NCBI GenBank assembly: GCA_902614125.1
Contig: CACMJW010000003.1
Coordinates: 1 to 64,000 of the forward strand
Reading direction: 5' to 3'
Length of the DNA: 64,000 nucleotides
DNA from: an uncultured Pelagibacteraceae bacterium
GTDB taxonomy: Bacteria > Pseudomonadota > Alphaproteobacteria > Pelagibacterales > Pelagibacteraceae
A program made the translations under genes and the position numbers. Below, in pieces: positions 29,923-39,791 of this stretch; position 1 is the stretch's first letter; each line of letters starts with the position of its first letter. The notes beneath the pieces are model-generated. The model searched no databases. It saw only the letters and a list, made by a program, of their open reading frames with translations, and was not told the DNA's origin.

Positions 29923-32697
29923 ATGTCAAAAATTAAAAAAGACGATAACTTTTATTTGATTGATGGATCTGGATATATTTTCAGAGCTTATTATGCGCTT
30001 CCACCATTAACAAGAAAAAGTGATGGCTTGCCTGTTGGAGCTGTTAGTGGATTTTGTAATATGCTTTTTAAACTCTTAGAAGATGCTAAATCAAAAGACA
30101 ATAAAGATAAGCCCAGTCATTTTGCAGTAATTTTTGACTCGGCAAGAAAAAATTTCAGAAATGAAATTTACTCTGAATATAAAGGAAACAGATCTGATGC
30201 TCCTGATGATTTAATTCCACAATTTGATTATATAAGAAAATCAGTACTTGCGTTCAATCTCCCTTCTATTGAGTTAATTAATTATGAAGCAGACGATTTG
30301 ATCGCAACTTATGTAGAGCAAATTTTAGAAAAAGGTGCAAAAGCAACAATAGTTTCCTCTGATAAAGATTTAATGCAGCTTTATAGGAAAAATGTGAGAA
30401 TTTATGACCCTATGAAGAATAAATTTATTAATGAGGAGGATGTTCAAAATAAATTTGGAGTTGAAGCTGGAAAGGTAATTGATGTTCAAGCTTTAGCAGG
30501 AGACAGTACTGATAATGTCCCAGGTGTACCAGGTATTGGGGTAAAAACTGCAGCTGAATTAATCAAAGAGTATGGAAATTTAGAAAACTTACTAAAAAAT
30601 GCGAATAAAATTAAACAGAATAAGAGAAGAGAAACATTAATTGAAAATAAAGATAAAGCAATAATTAGCAAGAAACTGGTAACATTAAAAAAGGATGTTC
30701 CAGTTAAAAATAAAATCGAGGAATTTGAATTAAAGGAAATTGATAAACAAAAACTTTATAATTTCTTAAGAGAAATGGAATTTAATAGATTATTAAGTTC
30801 TGCGATTTCAACTTACGGCGAAACTGATTTTTCAAAGAGCAAAAACAAAAATAATGATGAAAAAAATAATTCAAAAATTACAAAAGAAAACTATTATTTA
30901 ATTAAAAATGAGGAGGAGCTCCAAAAATGGTTAAAAGCTGCACAGGATAAAGGGGAATTTGCTATTGATACAGAAACTAACTCATTAGATGCTCACCAAG
31001 CAAAACTTGTTGGAATTTCAATGTCCCATGCAATTGGCAAAGGCTGTTATATTCCTACAGGACATAAAAATTTCAAAAATTTAGATGAAACAAAAATTTT
31101 AAAAATATTAAAACCTTATTTAGAGGATAAAAGTATTAAAAAGATCGGTCAAAATATTAAGTTTGACTATATTATTTTTAATAAAAGAGCAATAGATATT
31201 AATTCTTTAGAGGATACGATGTTAATGTCTTATGTTTTAGATGCAGGAAAAAATAGACATAACATGGATACACTGGCTGAAATTCATTTAGGACATAAAT
31301 CAATTCAATTTAAAGATTTAGTAGGTACTGGAAAAAAACAAATAAATTTTTCAGAAGTAGATGTGAATATAGCCAAGGATTATGCAGCTGAGGATGCTGA
31401 TATTACATATCGATTGTACAAAAACTTTTCAAAGTCTTTAAAAGAAGAAAATCTTTTAAATATTTATGAAATTTTTGAAAAACCATTAGTTAAAATTTTA
31501 GCTAAAATGGAAATAGAAGGTATTAAATTAGATGAAAAATCACTTAAAAATCTATCTTCAAAATTTGAAAAAAAAATAAAAAGCCTAGAACAGAAAATAT
31601 TTAAGCTCTCTAAAAAAGAATTTAATATTGGCTCTACCAAGCAGCTTGGTGAAATAATGTATAATGACTTAAAAATTGCCTCATTAAAAAAAACAAAAAA
31701 AGGAAGTTTTGCAACTAGTGCTTCTGTATTGGAAGATCTAGCTTTTAAGGGCTATGATTTTCCAAAATTAGTTCTTGAATGGAGACAAACAAGTAAACTT
31801 AAGAATACTTATTCAGATACTCTTCCTGAACACATAAATAAAAATACAAAAAGAATTCATACATCTTTCCTTTTGGCTGCCACAACAACTGGAAGACTGG
31901 CATCAAGTGATCCAAATTTGCAAAACATTCCAATTAAAACTGAAGAAGGCAAAGATATCAGAAGAGCATTTATTGCCGAAAAAAACAAAAAACTTATTTC
32001 TGCAGATTATAATCAAATAGAAATGAGAATCTTAGCAGATCTAGCAGACGTGAAAGAGTTAAAAAAAGCATTTAATAATAATGATGATATTCATTCAATT
32101 ACAGCGAGCCAAGTATTTAGTACTGAAATTAACAAGGTTGATCCAGATATGAGAAGAAAAGCTAAAGCTATTAATTTTGGGATAATTTATGGAATATCGC
32201 AATATGGTCTTGCAAAACAAATTAATGTTTCAAACGCCGAGGCTGAGGAATTTCTTAACTCTTATTTTTTAAAATTCCCTGAGATAAAAGAATATATGTC
32301 TGAAACAATAAAGTTTTGTAGAAAAAGTGGATACGTAAACAATATTTTTGGGAGAAAAACACATATCACTGGTATTAATGATAAAAACTTTAACGTAAGA
32401 AATTTTCAAGAAAGAGCAGCAATAAATGCACCAATTCAGGGGTCAGCATCAGAAATAATGAGGATGGCAATGATTAGATTAGATGATGAGATTAGCGATA
32501 AAAAAAATAATAATCTAAAAATGCTTTTGCAAATTCATGATGAGCTAATATTTGAGGTAGAAGAAAAAAATATAATTAATAGTTCAAAAATTATAAAAAA
32601 AATAATGACAAGCGTAAAAGATAGTAACCTTCACTCATTCTCAATACCTTTATTAGTAGACATAAATTCTGGTGATAATTGGGGACAATTACATTAG
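29923..32697 (+). CDS. polA: DNA polymerase I
   Basis: A 924-residue three-domain polymerase for Okazaki-fragment processing and repair. The 5'-3' exonuclease covers about residues 1-290 (YIFRAYYALPP, VSSDKDLMQL, GVPGIGVKTA). The 3'-5' exonuclease keeps its DTE motif (FAIDTETNSLD), so proofreading looks intact. The polymerase motifs are A DYNQIEMRIL, B RRKAKAINFGIIYG and C QIHDELIFE. The length is typical. Confidence 0.97.
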   Translation: MSKIKKDDNFYLIDGSGYIFRAYYALPPLTRKSDGLPVGAVSGFCNMLFKLLEDAKSKDNKDKPSHFAVIFDSARKNFRNEIYSEYKGNRSDAPDDLIPQFDYIRKSVLAFNLPSIELINYEADDLIATYVEQILEKGAKATIVSSDKDLMQLYRKNVRIYDPMKNKFINEEDVQNKFGVEAGKVIDVQALAGDSTDNVPGVPGIGVKTAAELIKEYGNLENLLKNANKIKQNKRRETLIENKDKAIISKKLVTLKKDVPVKNKIEEFELKEIDKQKLYNFLREMEFNRLLSSAISTYGETDFSKSKNKNNDEKNNSKITKENYYLIKNEEELQKWLKAAQDKGEFAIDTETNSLDAHQAKLVGISMSHAIGKGCYIPTGHKNFKNLDETKILKILKPYLEDKSIKKIGQNIKFDYIIFNKRAIDINSLEDTMLMSYVLDAGKNRHNMDTLAEIHLGHKSIQFKDLVGTGKKQINFSEVDVNIAKDYAAEDADITYRLYKNFSKSLKEENLLNIYEIFEKPLVKILAKMEIEGIKLDEKSLKNLSSKFEKKIKSLEQKIFKLSKKEFNIGSTKQLGEIMYNDLKIASLKKTKKGSFATSASVLEDLAFKGYDFPKLVLEWRQTSKLKNTYSDTLPEHINKNTKRIHTSFLLAATTTGRLASSDPNLQNIPIKTEEGKDIRRAFIAEKNKKLISADYNQIEMRILADLADVKELKKAFNNNDDIHSITASQVFSTEINKVDPDMRRKAKAINFGIIYGISQYGLAKQINVSNAEAEEFLNSYFLKFPEIKEYMSETIKFCRKSGYVNNIFGRKTHITGINDKNFNVRNFQERAAINAPIQGSASEIMRMAMIRLDDEISDKKNNNLKMLLQIHDELIFEVEEKNIINSSKIIKKIMTSVKDSNLHSFSIPLLVDINSGDNWGQLH

Positions 32698-32748
32698 AAA
32701 CATTTAATTGCCCAAATTTAAACATTTTAGTATTTTTATAAATTAAAA

Positions 32749-33447
32749 ATGAAACACACAATTGCCCTGGTTGATGATGATAGAAATATCTTAACCACCT
32801 TGAGTATTGCTCTTGAGAAAGAAGGGTTTCAAATCCAAACATATTTAGATGGAGAAAGTGCCCTAATAGGTTTGTCAAGAACCCCACCAGATCTTGCGGT
32901 TATAGACATTAAAATGCCAAGAATGGATGGAGAAGAGCTGTTAAAGAAATTAAGAAAAAAAACATCAATGCCTGTAATTTTTTTAACATCAAAAGATGAA
33001 GAGGTTGACGAATTACTTGGACTTAAACTTGGGGCTGATGACTTCGTAAAAAAATCTGGTGGATTTTCTACCAAAGTTCTTATTGAGAGAATTAGAGTAC
33101 AGCTAAGAAAAAAAGATAATAATATTGAAGAAAATAAAAATATCATTTCTCATGGTAAATTAAGATTAGACCCTTCTCAATTAGAGTGTGAGTGGGATGG
33201 AAAAGAACTACCAGATAAATTAACAACAACAGAATTTTTAATAGTTAAAGAATTGTCAAAAAGACCTGGAATTATAAAAGAAAGATCACAATTAATGGAC
33301 GTTGCATATAGGGAAGATACTGACATTGAGGATAGAACAATAGACAGTCATGTAAAAAGAATAAGAAAAAAATTTAAGAAGATAGATCCTAACTTTTCAG
33401 CGATTGAAACTAGATACGGAAGTGGATATCGTTGGAATGTTAAATAA
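32749..33447 (+). CDS. chvI: Response regulator ChvI (OmpR family)
   Basis: A 232-residue OmpR-type regulator. The receiver has LVDDD at 8-12 and phospho-acceptor Asp53 in VIDIKMPRMDG, with GADDFVKK near 97-104. The C-terminal winged helix includes LTTTEFLIVKEL and IDSHVKRIRKKF. The pairing with the kinase gene that follows (one shared base, TAATG) and the sequence match ChvI, the envelope/acid-stress regulator of alphaproteobacteria. A weak promoter-like pair (TTGCCC, 17, TATTTT) lies in the gap after polA. Confidence 0.9.
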   Translation: MKHTIALVDDDRNILTTLSIALEKEGFQIQTYLDGESALIGLSRTPPDLAVIDIKMPRMDGEELLKKLRKKTSMPVIFLTSKDEEVDELLGLKLGADDFVKKSGGFSTKVLIERIRVQLRKKDNNIEENKNIISHGKLRLDPSQLECEWDGKELPDKLTTTEFLIVKELSKRPGIIKERSQLMDVAYREDTDIEDRTIDSHVKRIRKKFKKIDPNFSAIETRYGSGYRWNVK

Positions 33448-34979
33448 TGTTGAGTCGTTTTCTTAAAAATTTATCAATACTAAAAAAATTTCTATTTATT
33501 AATTTTTTAGTATTTTTGATTATTGGTATACTTACCTTAATTTATCTCAACCAAATTCAACCCTCTCTAATTAAAAATAAAACACTCAATCATATTAATA
33601 CATTAGATAATACAATTAAAAATTTAAATAGATTACAAATTAAATTTAATGAAGATGAAGTGAAGAGTTTTCTATTTTCTACAAGATTTTTATTTCAAAG
33701 TTTAGATAGGGTTCAATTTTTTGATAATAATTTTAATTTAATAGGAGACACAGACTCGTTGGATCTTGATCCAAGAGCTTTTTCACAAAGATTAGATATT
33801 GTTGAAATGAATAATCTTAATGAAAATGAGCAAAAGATTAAGCCAAAGAATAAAAAGGAAAATTTAAAAAAAAATATTAAAATTTTAGATATTCTTAATA
33901 ATTATAAAACATCAAAAAAATATGGACAACCACATACATTTACCTTTGAAAGTTATGACCAATTTTTACTAACAACTTTAAAAAATGTAATAATAGATAA
34001 TAGAGAAGTTGGTTTTATTGCAGTCACTGAAAATGCAAATGATGTAAAGGCTGCGATTAACGAACGTAAAGTATTCATAGTAAGAACAGCAATTATAGTT
34101 GGTATAGTAATTGTAATTTTTTCATTTGTTATGAATAGATATTTTTTAAAACCAATAAAGAACTTGGTTGTTTACACAAATTTAATAAAAGAGAAAAGTA
34201 GTCAAGAGACAAATATAAAATCAATACAAAACAGAAATGATGAAATTGGGACTTTGTCGAAATCATTAGAAGAAATGACAGACGAATTACATCAAAGAAT
34301 TACAACAGCAGAAAATTATTCAACAGATTTGTTGCACGAGATAAGAAACCCACTGGCATCTTTAAAAAGTGCATCAGAAATCATATCTGAGACTGAGGAT
34401 AAATCCCAAAGGCATAAATTAGTCAAAATTGTTTCACATGATGTAGAAAGAATTGAGAGATTAATTACAGATTACTCACAAATGTTGAGAGATGAGGCTG
34501 CGATCTCATCTGAAAAAATGAAAAGAATCAATTTGGCTGAGGTAGTTAAATCAGTTGTTGATGATTTTAATAGTGTTTATGATACTAAAAAATCTATAGC
34601 AATTAATTTTAAGACTAATGGTCAAAAAAATTATGAAATTTTGGCAATAGAAAATCGTATTGAGCAAATTATAGCAAACTTATTAGAAAACTCGATTTCA
34701 TTCAGCGGCAAAAACCAAGAAATAGATGTCGAGTTAGCAATAAAGGATGAGAACAAAATTACAGTAATAGTGTCAGATGAAGGAGTTGGTTTCAGTGAAA
34801 ACGATACAAATAAAATATTCAATAGGTTTTATAGTAATAGGCCTGAGAAATTTGGAGAGCATTCAGGCTTAGGACTAAATATAGTGAAAAACTTAGTTGA
34901 AATACATGGGGGCGAAATCACCGCATCTAATAATAAGGATAAAGGTGCCAGAATTGAAATAAATTTTCCTAAAGCTTAA
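33447..34979 (+). CDS. chvG: Sensor histidine kinase ChvG/ExoS
   Basis: A 510-residue membrane kinase. Membrane helices are at about 14-33 and 210-229, flanking a periplasmic sensor domain of about 175 residues. A HAMP-like linker leads to the H-box LLHEIRNPLASL with phospho-acceptor His297. The ATPase domain has the N-box IANLLENSISF and the G boxes SDEGVGF and GLGLNIVKNL. It overlaps chvI by one base and is its likely cognate kinase. The periplasmic partner ExoR is not visible here. Confidence 0.92.
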   Translation: MLSRFLKNLSILKKFLFINFLVFLIIGILTLIYLNQIQPSLIKNKTLNHINTLDNTIKNLNRLQIKFNEDEVKSFLFSTRFLFQSLDRVQFFDNNFNLIGDTDSLDLDPRAFSQRLDIVEMNNLNENEQKIKPKNKKENLKKNIKILDILNNYKTSKKYGQPHTFTFESYDQFLLTTLKNVIIDNREVGFIAVTENANDVKAAINERKVFIVRTAIIVGIVIVIFSFVMNRYFLKPIKNLVVYTNLIKEKSSQETNIKSIQNRNDEIGTLSKSLEEMTDELHQRITTAENYSTDLLHEIRNPLASLKSASEIISETEDKSQRHKLVKIVSHDVERIERLITDYSQMLRDEAAISSEKMKRINLAEVVKSVVDDFNSVYDTKKSIAINFKTNGQKNYEILAIENRIEQIIANLLENSISFSGKNQEIDVELAIKDENKITVIVSDEGVGFSENDTNKIFNRFYSNRPEKFGEHSGLGLNIVKNLVEIHGGEITASNNKDKGARIEINFPKA

Positions 34980-35023
34980 ATCTTTATTGATTAATTTTGT
35001 TAAATTGTTAAAAGCCTCTTTCT

Positions 35024-36310
35024 ATGGAAGATTATAAAGTTAAAGATATATCAGAAGCAGAATTTGGAAGAAAAGAAATTTCGTTAGCCGAAACAGAAAT
35101 GCCTGGATTAATGGCACTGAGAGAAGAATATAAAGGCAAAAAACCTTTAAAAGGAGCAAGAATTGTTGGTTGTTTGCATATGACTATCCAAACAGCAGTA
35201 CTGATTGAAACACTAGTTGAACTTGGAGCTGAAGTTCGATGGTCTTCATGTAATATTTTTTCTACTCAAGATCATGCAGCTGCTGCAATTGCAAAAGCTG
35301 GAATACCTGTGTTTGCATGGAAAGGTGAAACAGAAGAAGAATATTGGTGGTGCGTTAAACAAACTATTGAAGGTAAAGATGGTTGGAAACCAAACATGAT
35401 ACTTGATGATGGTGGAGATCTAACAGCCTTGATGCATAAAGATTATAAAGATTTACTGAAAGATATAAAAGGTTTGTCGGAGGAAACTACAACTGGAGTT
35501 TTAGCATTGAAGAAAATGGAAATTGAGGGGACGTTACTTGTCCCTGCAATAAATGTTAACGACTCTGTTACAAAATCAAAATTTGACAACTTATATGGTT
35601 GTAGAGAAAGTCTAGTTGATGGAATTAAAAGAGCAACTGATGTTATGATGTCAGGAAAAGTTGCTATCGTAGCAGGGTTTGGCGATGTTGGAAAAGGGAG
35701 TGCTGCATCACTTCGTCAAAGCGGCGCAAGAGTTATGGTTACCGAAACTGACCCTATATGTGCACTTCAAGCTGCTATGGAAGGTTATGAAGTAGTTTTA
35801 ATGGATGATATGATCAAAGAAGCTGACATTGTTGTAACAGCTACTGGAAACAAAGACGTAGTTACAGCTGATCACATGAGAGATATGAAAGATAGAGCAA
35901 TACTTTGCAACATTGGACACTTTGATAATGAAATTCAAGTTGAAGCACTAAAAAATTATAAGTGGGATGAAATTAAACCACAAGTTCATGAAATTACGTT
36001 ACCCAGCAATAAAAGAATAATTTTACTTGCTGAAGGGAGACTGGTTAACCTTGGTTGTGCAACAGGACACCCAAGTTTTGTGATGAGTGCATCATTTACA
36101 AATCAAGTAACTGCTCAAATTGAACTTTGGAATAATTCAGATAAGTATGAAAAGAAAGTATATGTTTTACCAAAACATTTAGATGAAAAAGTTGCGAGAC
36201 TTCACCTAGAAAAAGTTGGAGCTAAATTAACCAAGTTATCTGAAGATCAAGCTCAATATATTAGTGTAACTACAGAAGGACCCTACAAGCCTGATGCGTA
36301 TCGCTACTAA
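35024..36310 (+). CDS. ahcY: Adenosylhomocysteinase
   Basis: NAD-dependent hydrolase that splits S-adenosylhomocysteine to adenosine and homocysteine, keeping methylation reactions going and feeding methionine resynthesis. The 428-residue protein shows [16 protein letters not shown] near residue 49, the NAD-binding glycine loop [11 protein letters not shown], and C-terminal KPDAYRY. It overlaps tsaE by 17 bases. No SAH riboswitch is visible in the 44-base gap upstream. Confidence 0.97.
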   Translation: MEDYKVKDISEAEFGRKEISLAETEMPGLMALREEYKGKKPLKGARIVGCLHMTIQTAVLIETLVELGAEVRWSSCNIFSTQDHAAAAIAKAGIPVFAWKGETEEEYWWCVKQTIEGKDGWKPNMILDDGGDLTALMHKDYKDLLKDIKGLSEETTTGVLALKKMEIEGTLLVPAINVNDSVTKSKFDNLYGCRESLVDGIKRATDVMMSGKVAIVAGFGDVGKGSAASLRQSGARVMVTETDPICALQAAMEGYEVVLMDDMIKEADIVVTATGNKDVVTADHMRDMKDRAILCNIGHFDNEIQVEALKNYKWDEIKPQVHEITLPSNKRIILLAEGRLVNLGCATGHPSFVMSASFTNQVTAQIELWNNSDKYEKKVYVLPKHLDEKVARLHLEKVGAKLTKLSEDQAQYISVTTEGPYKPDAYRY

Positions 36311-36782
36311 AAGTAGCAAGTTAGATATTTCTAAATTAGAAAATACCAAAAAAATTGCAGATATTTTTGCAAAAACTATTTTCAAAGGTGATGTTATTTT
36401 GTTTTATGGAGAAGTTGGTGTAGGTAAAACAACTTTTATTAAATTCTTAATAAACAATCTTCAAAAAATAGACAAAAAAAATATTTCAGAAATAACAAGT
36501 CCCACTTTTAGTTTGATGAATCAATATAAATTAAACAAGTATGAGATTCATCATTATGATCTTTATAGATTGAAAAACGAAAAAGATATTTTGACTTTGA
36601 ATATTTTTGAGGATTTTTCAAATAAAGTTATATTAATTGAATGGCCAGAAATATTAGGTAAGCTTAAGCCAAGTAATACAATTGATATTAACTTTGAGTA
36701 TGGCGAAAACTTTAATTCAAGGTATGTAACAATATCAGGTTATGAAAAATTAAAAATCTTTGATGAATTTAAATCAGTATAA
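36294..36782 (+). CDS. tsaE: tRNA threonylcarbamoyladenosine ATPase TsaE
   Basis: Small P-loop ATPase (162 residues) of the TsaBDE complex that makes t6A37 in tRNAs reading ANN codons. The Walker A motif is [12 protein letters not shown] near residues 39-50, followed by [18 protein letters not shown] and LIEWPE, all typical. It overlaps the end of ahcY by 17 bases and amgK by 20, so the four genes ahcY-tsaE-amgK-murU form one tightly packed run. Confidence 0.93.
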   Translation: MRIATKSSKLDISKLENTKKIADIFAKTIFKGDVILFYGEVGVGKTTFIKFLINNLQKIDKKNISEITSPTFSLMNQYKLNKYEIHHYDLYRLKNEKDILTLNIFEDFSNKVILIEWPEILGKLKPSNTIDINFEYGENFNSRYVTISGYEKLKIFDEFKSV

Positions 36783-37698
36783 AAAATTATCTGGAGATGC
36801 ATCTTTTAGATCCTTTTATCGCTCAAATAACTCAGTCATTGTTTACAGTAAAAAGGACCAAAAAATTAATTTATTAATATATGACGCAATTAATAGACTT
36901 CTGTTAAAGAATAAAATTAATGCACCCAAATTATTAAAAGAAAACTACCATAAAAATTACATAGAGATAGAAGATTTAGGAGATAAAACCGTTTTAAAAG
37001 ATTTAAAAAAAAATAAAGATAAGTCTGAAATCTACAAAAAAATTTTTTTATTACTTATTAAAATTCAAAAAATTAACAAAAAAAAAATTTTAACTTTTAA
37101 GAACAGCTATTACCAAGTGCCTAAATATTATGATAAAAAATTAATTGAGGAAGCAAACTTGTTTACTCAGTGGTATCTACCCACAAAAATTCCAAAAAAT
37201 GAAATAAAAAAAGTCAAAAACAAGCTTGAAAAAATTTTTAAAAAATTATTATCAAAGTTAAAAATAAAAAAAAGGGTATTTGTTCATAGAGATTTTCATA
37301 TATCGAATATAATGCTTCGAAAAAATAAATTATTTTTAATTGATAGTCAGGATGCAGTATATGGAAATCCTGCCTACGATGTAGCATCATTAATTGATGA
37401 TGTTAGATTTAAAACAACCCAAAATTTTAAAACTCAGTTACTTAAAAAATATTTAAGTCTTAATAAAAAAATTAATATTGAAAAATTCAAAAATGATTTT
37501 GAAATATTATCTGTTTTAAGAAATTTGAAAATAATTGGTATATTTACAAGATTATCATTAAGAGACAAAAAACACAAATATTTGAAATTCATTCCATACG
37601 CATGGAAATTAATTCAGGATAGATCAGAAGATTTTAAATTTGAAGAACTTAATGTTTTACTAAATAATTATATCCCCAAAAAGAAAAGACATAAATGA
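36763..37698 (+). CDS. amgK: Sugar kinase AmgK-like (N-acetylmuramate/N-acetylglucosamine kinase)
   Basis: A 311-residue aminoglycoside-phosphotransferase-fold kinase. The N-terminal SGDASFRSFYR replaces the usual GG loop, the catalytic loop is VHRDFHISNIML and the metal-binding motif is LIDSQDAVYGNPAYDVASL. In the AmgK/MurU pathway this kinase phosphorylates MurNAc or GlcNAc at C1 so that recycled cell-wall sugars bypass de novo UDP-MurNAc synthesis. The ATG at 36763 is chosen over the TTG one codon earlier. It overlaps murU by four bases, which strongly supports the assignment. Confidence 0.88.
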   Translation: MNLNQYKKLSGDASFRSFYRSNNSVIVYSKKDQKINLLIYDAINRLLLKNKINAPKLLKENYHKNYIEIEDLGDKTVLKDLKKNKDKSEIYKKIFLLLIKIQKINKKKILTFKNSYYQVPKYYDKKLIEEANLFTQWYLPTKIPKNEIKKVKNKLEKIFKKLLSKLKIKKRVFVHRDFHISNIMLRKNKLFLIDSQDAVYGNPAYDVASLIDDVRFKTTQNFKTQLLKKYLSLNKKINIEKFKNDFEILSVLRNLKIIGIFTRLSLRDKKHKYLKFIPYAWKLIQDRSEDFKFEELNVLLNNYIPKKKRHK

Positions 37699-38378
37699 AG
37701 ACATTAACAGGTATAATTTTATGTGCAGGTTTCGGTAAAAGAGTTGCTCCTTTAACAAATATTAAACCGAAACCTCTCCTTAAAATAAAAAATTACACAT
37801 TATTAGAAAATTCTATAAATTTTTTAAAGAAATTTGGAATTAAAAAAATTTTAATTAATACCCATTATCTATCGGATGAAATTAAGAATTTTATTAAAGA
37901 AAAAAATTATCAAAATGAAGTAAAACTATTCTTTGAAAAAGAAATTTTAGATACAGGAGGAGGTATCAAAAATTTGGCAAATAATGATACTGATGAAAAT
38001 TTTTTAATTATCAATCCAGATACAATTTGGAAGGATAATTATTTAATTGAAGTAGAAAAAATGAAAAAATTTTATTTTGACAACAATTTAAGCAACATTT
38101 TGATGCTTGTTAATAAATCTAGAAGTTTTGATAAAAGATTCAAAGGCGATTTTACTTTAAAAGATAATTTAGTATCTAAAGAGAATATAAATAACTATAT
38201 TTTTATTGGGTGCCAAATTTTAAATAAAAGTATTTTTACAAGTATAAATAAGGATAAGTTTTCAATTTCTGAAGTTTGGGACAAAGAAATTAATAATAAG
38301 CAGCTTTACGGCATCGAAAGTGTTAACGAATTTTTGCATGTTACAGATCTTGATATTTATAAAAAATTAAGTTCTTAA
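37695..38378 (+). CDS. murU: N-acetylmuramate alpha-1-phosphate uridylyltransferase-like (MurU)
   Basis: A 227-residue nucleotidyltransferase. The N-terminal signature LCAGFGKRVAPLTNIKPKPLL is that of the NTP_transferase family, with NTHYLSDEIKNFI and FLIINPDTIW (metal Asp) further on. Next to amgK it should convert sugar-1-phosphate to UDP-sugar in peptidoglycan recycling. Its stop shares a TTAA with that of the convergent gpmA gene. Confidence 0.87.
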   Translation: MKTLTGIILCAGFGKRVAPLTNIKPKPLLKIKNYTLLENSINFLKKFGIKKILINTHYLSDEIKNFIKEKNYQNEVKLFFEKEILDTGGGIKNLANNDTDENFLIINPDTIWKDNYLIEVEKMKKFYFDNNLSNILMLVNKSRSFDKRFKGDFTLKDNLVSKENINNYIFIGCQILNKSIFTSINKDKFSISEVWDKEINNKQLYGIESVNEFLHVTDLDIYKKLSS

Positions 38379-39088
38379 AATTTGATCAGGTTTTTCGCTC
38401 TACTTTTGTCTAGATAAATTGCATCAGTTAATTTTTTTTCATTATTAAATGTTATTTTCAAAGGATTGCCAGTTGGTATCTCTAGTTTAGTTACTTCATC
38501 ATTATCTAGTTCAAATAAAAATTTGCACATTGATCTTATTGAATTTCCGTGGGCAGAAACAACAATATTATTATCCAATTTATTTTCGATTTGAGACTTA
38601 TAATAAGGAATTACTCTTTCATATGTATCTTTTAGAGACTCAGTATCAGGCACTTTTTCTCTTGGAATATCTTTATAAGTTTCAATATTTAAAGGATGAT
38701 AAGGGCTATTTATACTTAAAGGTTGAGGTGGAGTATCCCATGATCGTCTAAAAATGTGAACTTGCTCTTCTCCTAATTTTTTTTTCATTTCATCTTTATT
38801 TAAACCAGTTAAGGCTCCGTAATGTCTTTCATTTAACTCCCAAGCTTTTATAATTTGATCATCTTTTTCTCTGATTGTGTTTAATATAAGTTTAAGAGTA
38901 TCTATAGATCTCCTTTGATAGGAGCTAAAAAAGTAATCAATTTTAAAATTTAATTCTTTTATAAGTTCACCTGCTTTACATGCCTCAAGTTTGCCCTGTG
39001 GGGAGAGTTCAACGTCAACCCAACCTGTAAACTTATTTTGTAAATTCCATTCACTTTGGCCGTGCCTAATTAATATTAGATGACTCAT
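38375..39088 (-). CDS. gpmA: 2,3-bisphosphoglycerate-dependent phosphoglycerate mutase
   Basis: Glycolytic/gluconeogenic mutase of the histidine phosphatase superfamily, 237 residues. The phospho-histidine motif LIRHGQSEWN lies at residues 5-14, with NKFTGWVDVELSPQG, the ERHYGALTG loop and the second catalytic His in VSAHGNSIRS. It stands alone on the minus strand between murU (convergent, 4-base overlap) and the VanZ-like gene (divergent). Confidence 0.95.
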   Translation of the reverse strand: MSHLILIRHGQSEWNLQNKFTGWVDVELSPQGKLEACKAGELIKELNFKIDYFFSSYQRRSIDTLKLILNTIREKDDQIIKAWELNERHYGALTGLNKDEMKKKLGEEQVHIFRRSWDTPPQPLSINSPYHPLNIETYKDIPREKVPDTESLKDTYERVIPYYKSQIENKLDNNIVVSAHGNSIRSMCKFLFELDNDEVTKLEIPTGNPLKITFNNEKKLTDAIYLDKSRAKNLIKF

Positions 39089-39118
39089 TTAAATATATTT
39101 AATATAGATTATTTCTAA

Positions 39119-39502
39119 ATGTTAAAGACCTCTTTTCATGTAATAAATATTCTTTTAATAATATTTTATTTATATCCTGGCTCTATTTTAGGTTGCTTAT
39201 TTTATAATAATTGTAACACCCAACCTAGTTTGACAAAAGATTTTATTATTTCATCCAATCATTTTTTTGTTTTCTTAATCTTTGGATTAATTGCATTTAT
39301 TGCATTTTCAAAAGAAAAAAAAATTATAATAGCATACGTATTTTTCATTTCGATTTTTTTAGAAATAATGCATTTTTTTATTCCAATTAGAGCATTCGAA
39401 ATAAAAGATTTATTCGGAAATCTTATTGGTGTAATAATATCCTTGATAATATTTAATTCATTTAATTTTTGGAGAAAAAAATATGGACTCTTTCGAAGAT
39501 AG
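39119..39502 (+). CDS. VanZ-like small membrane protein
   Basis: A 127-residue protein with about four hydrophobic segments (roughly residues 5-20, 46-63, 68-86 and 96-114). The conserved-looking part ISIFLEIMHFFIPIRAFEIKDLFGNLIGVIIS resembles the VanZ family core (LEhhQ..hp.R.h...Dh..N..G). Function is unknown. It overlaps the next gene by 20 bases and starts a four-gene plus-strand run. Confidence 0.65.
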   Translation: MLKTSFHVINILLIIFYLYPGSILGCLFYNNCNTQPSLTKDFIISSNHFFVFLIFGLIAFIAFSKEKKIIIAYVFFISIFLEIMHFFIPIRAFEIKDLFGNLIGVIISLIIFNSFNFWRKKYGLFRR

Positions 39503-39791
39503 AAAAAAAGGTTTTGAAAAAAAGTTTGCTCATGACGAAGAAAAAGAATTCAAAATAAGCGCAAGAAGAAATAAATATCTTGGAGAATGGGGATCAAAGA
39601 TTATGGGATATAGCGAGGAACAAACTATGGAATATATACAATCAGTTATAAAAGCAGATTTTGCAGAAGCTGGTGATGAAGATGTATTTAGAAAAATAAA
39701 AAGTGATTTAGAAAGTTTTAACATTTCTGATGACGAAATTCGTAGTAAAATGAATGAGATGAATGAAAAGGCTAAAGCAGACTTTAATTAA
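39483..39791 (+). CDS. DUF1476 protein, alphaproteobacterial F1-ATPase zeta inhibitor
   Basis: A 102-residue soluble helical protein. FEDRKKGFEKKFAHDEE at residues 4-20 and the RRNKYLGEWGSKIMGYS segment are characteristic of DUF1476, shown in Paracoccus to be the zeta subunit that inhibits ATP hydrolysis by F1. The N-terminal inhibitory region is present. It is encoded 33 kb from the atpHAGDC operon. It overlaps the VanZ-like gene by 20 bases and the nuclease gene by 29. Confidence 0.88.
   Translation: MDSFEDRKKGFEKKFAHDEEKEFKISARRNKYLGEWGSKIMGYSEEQTMEYIQSVIKADFAEAGDEDVFRKIKSDLESFNISDDEIRSKMNEMNEKAKADFN

Noticed and set aside
34980-35023. SAH riboswitch before ahcY
   Set aside because: The 44-base gap is too short and lacks the GC-rich helices of that RNA class.
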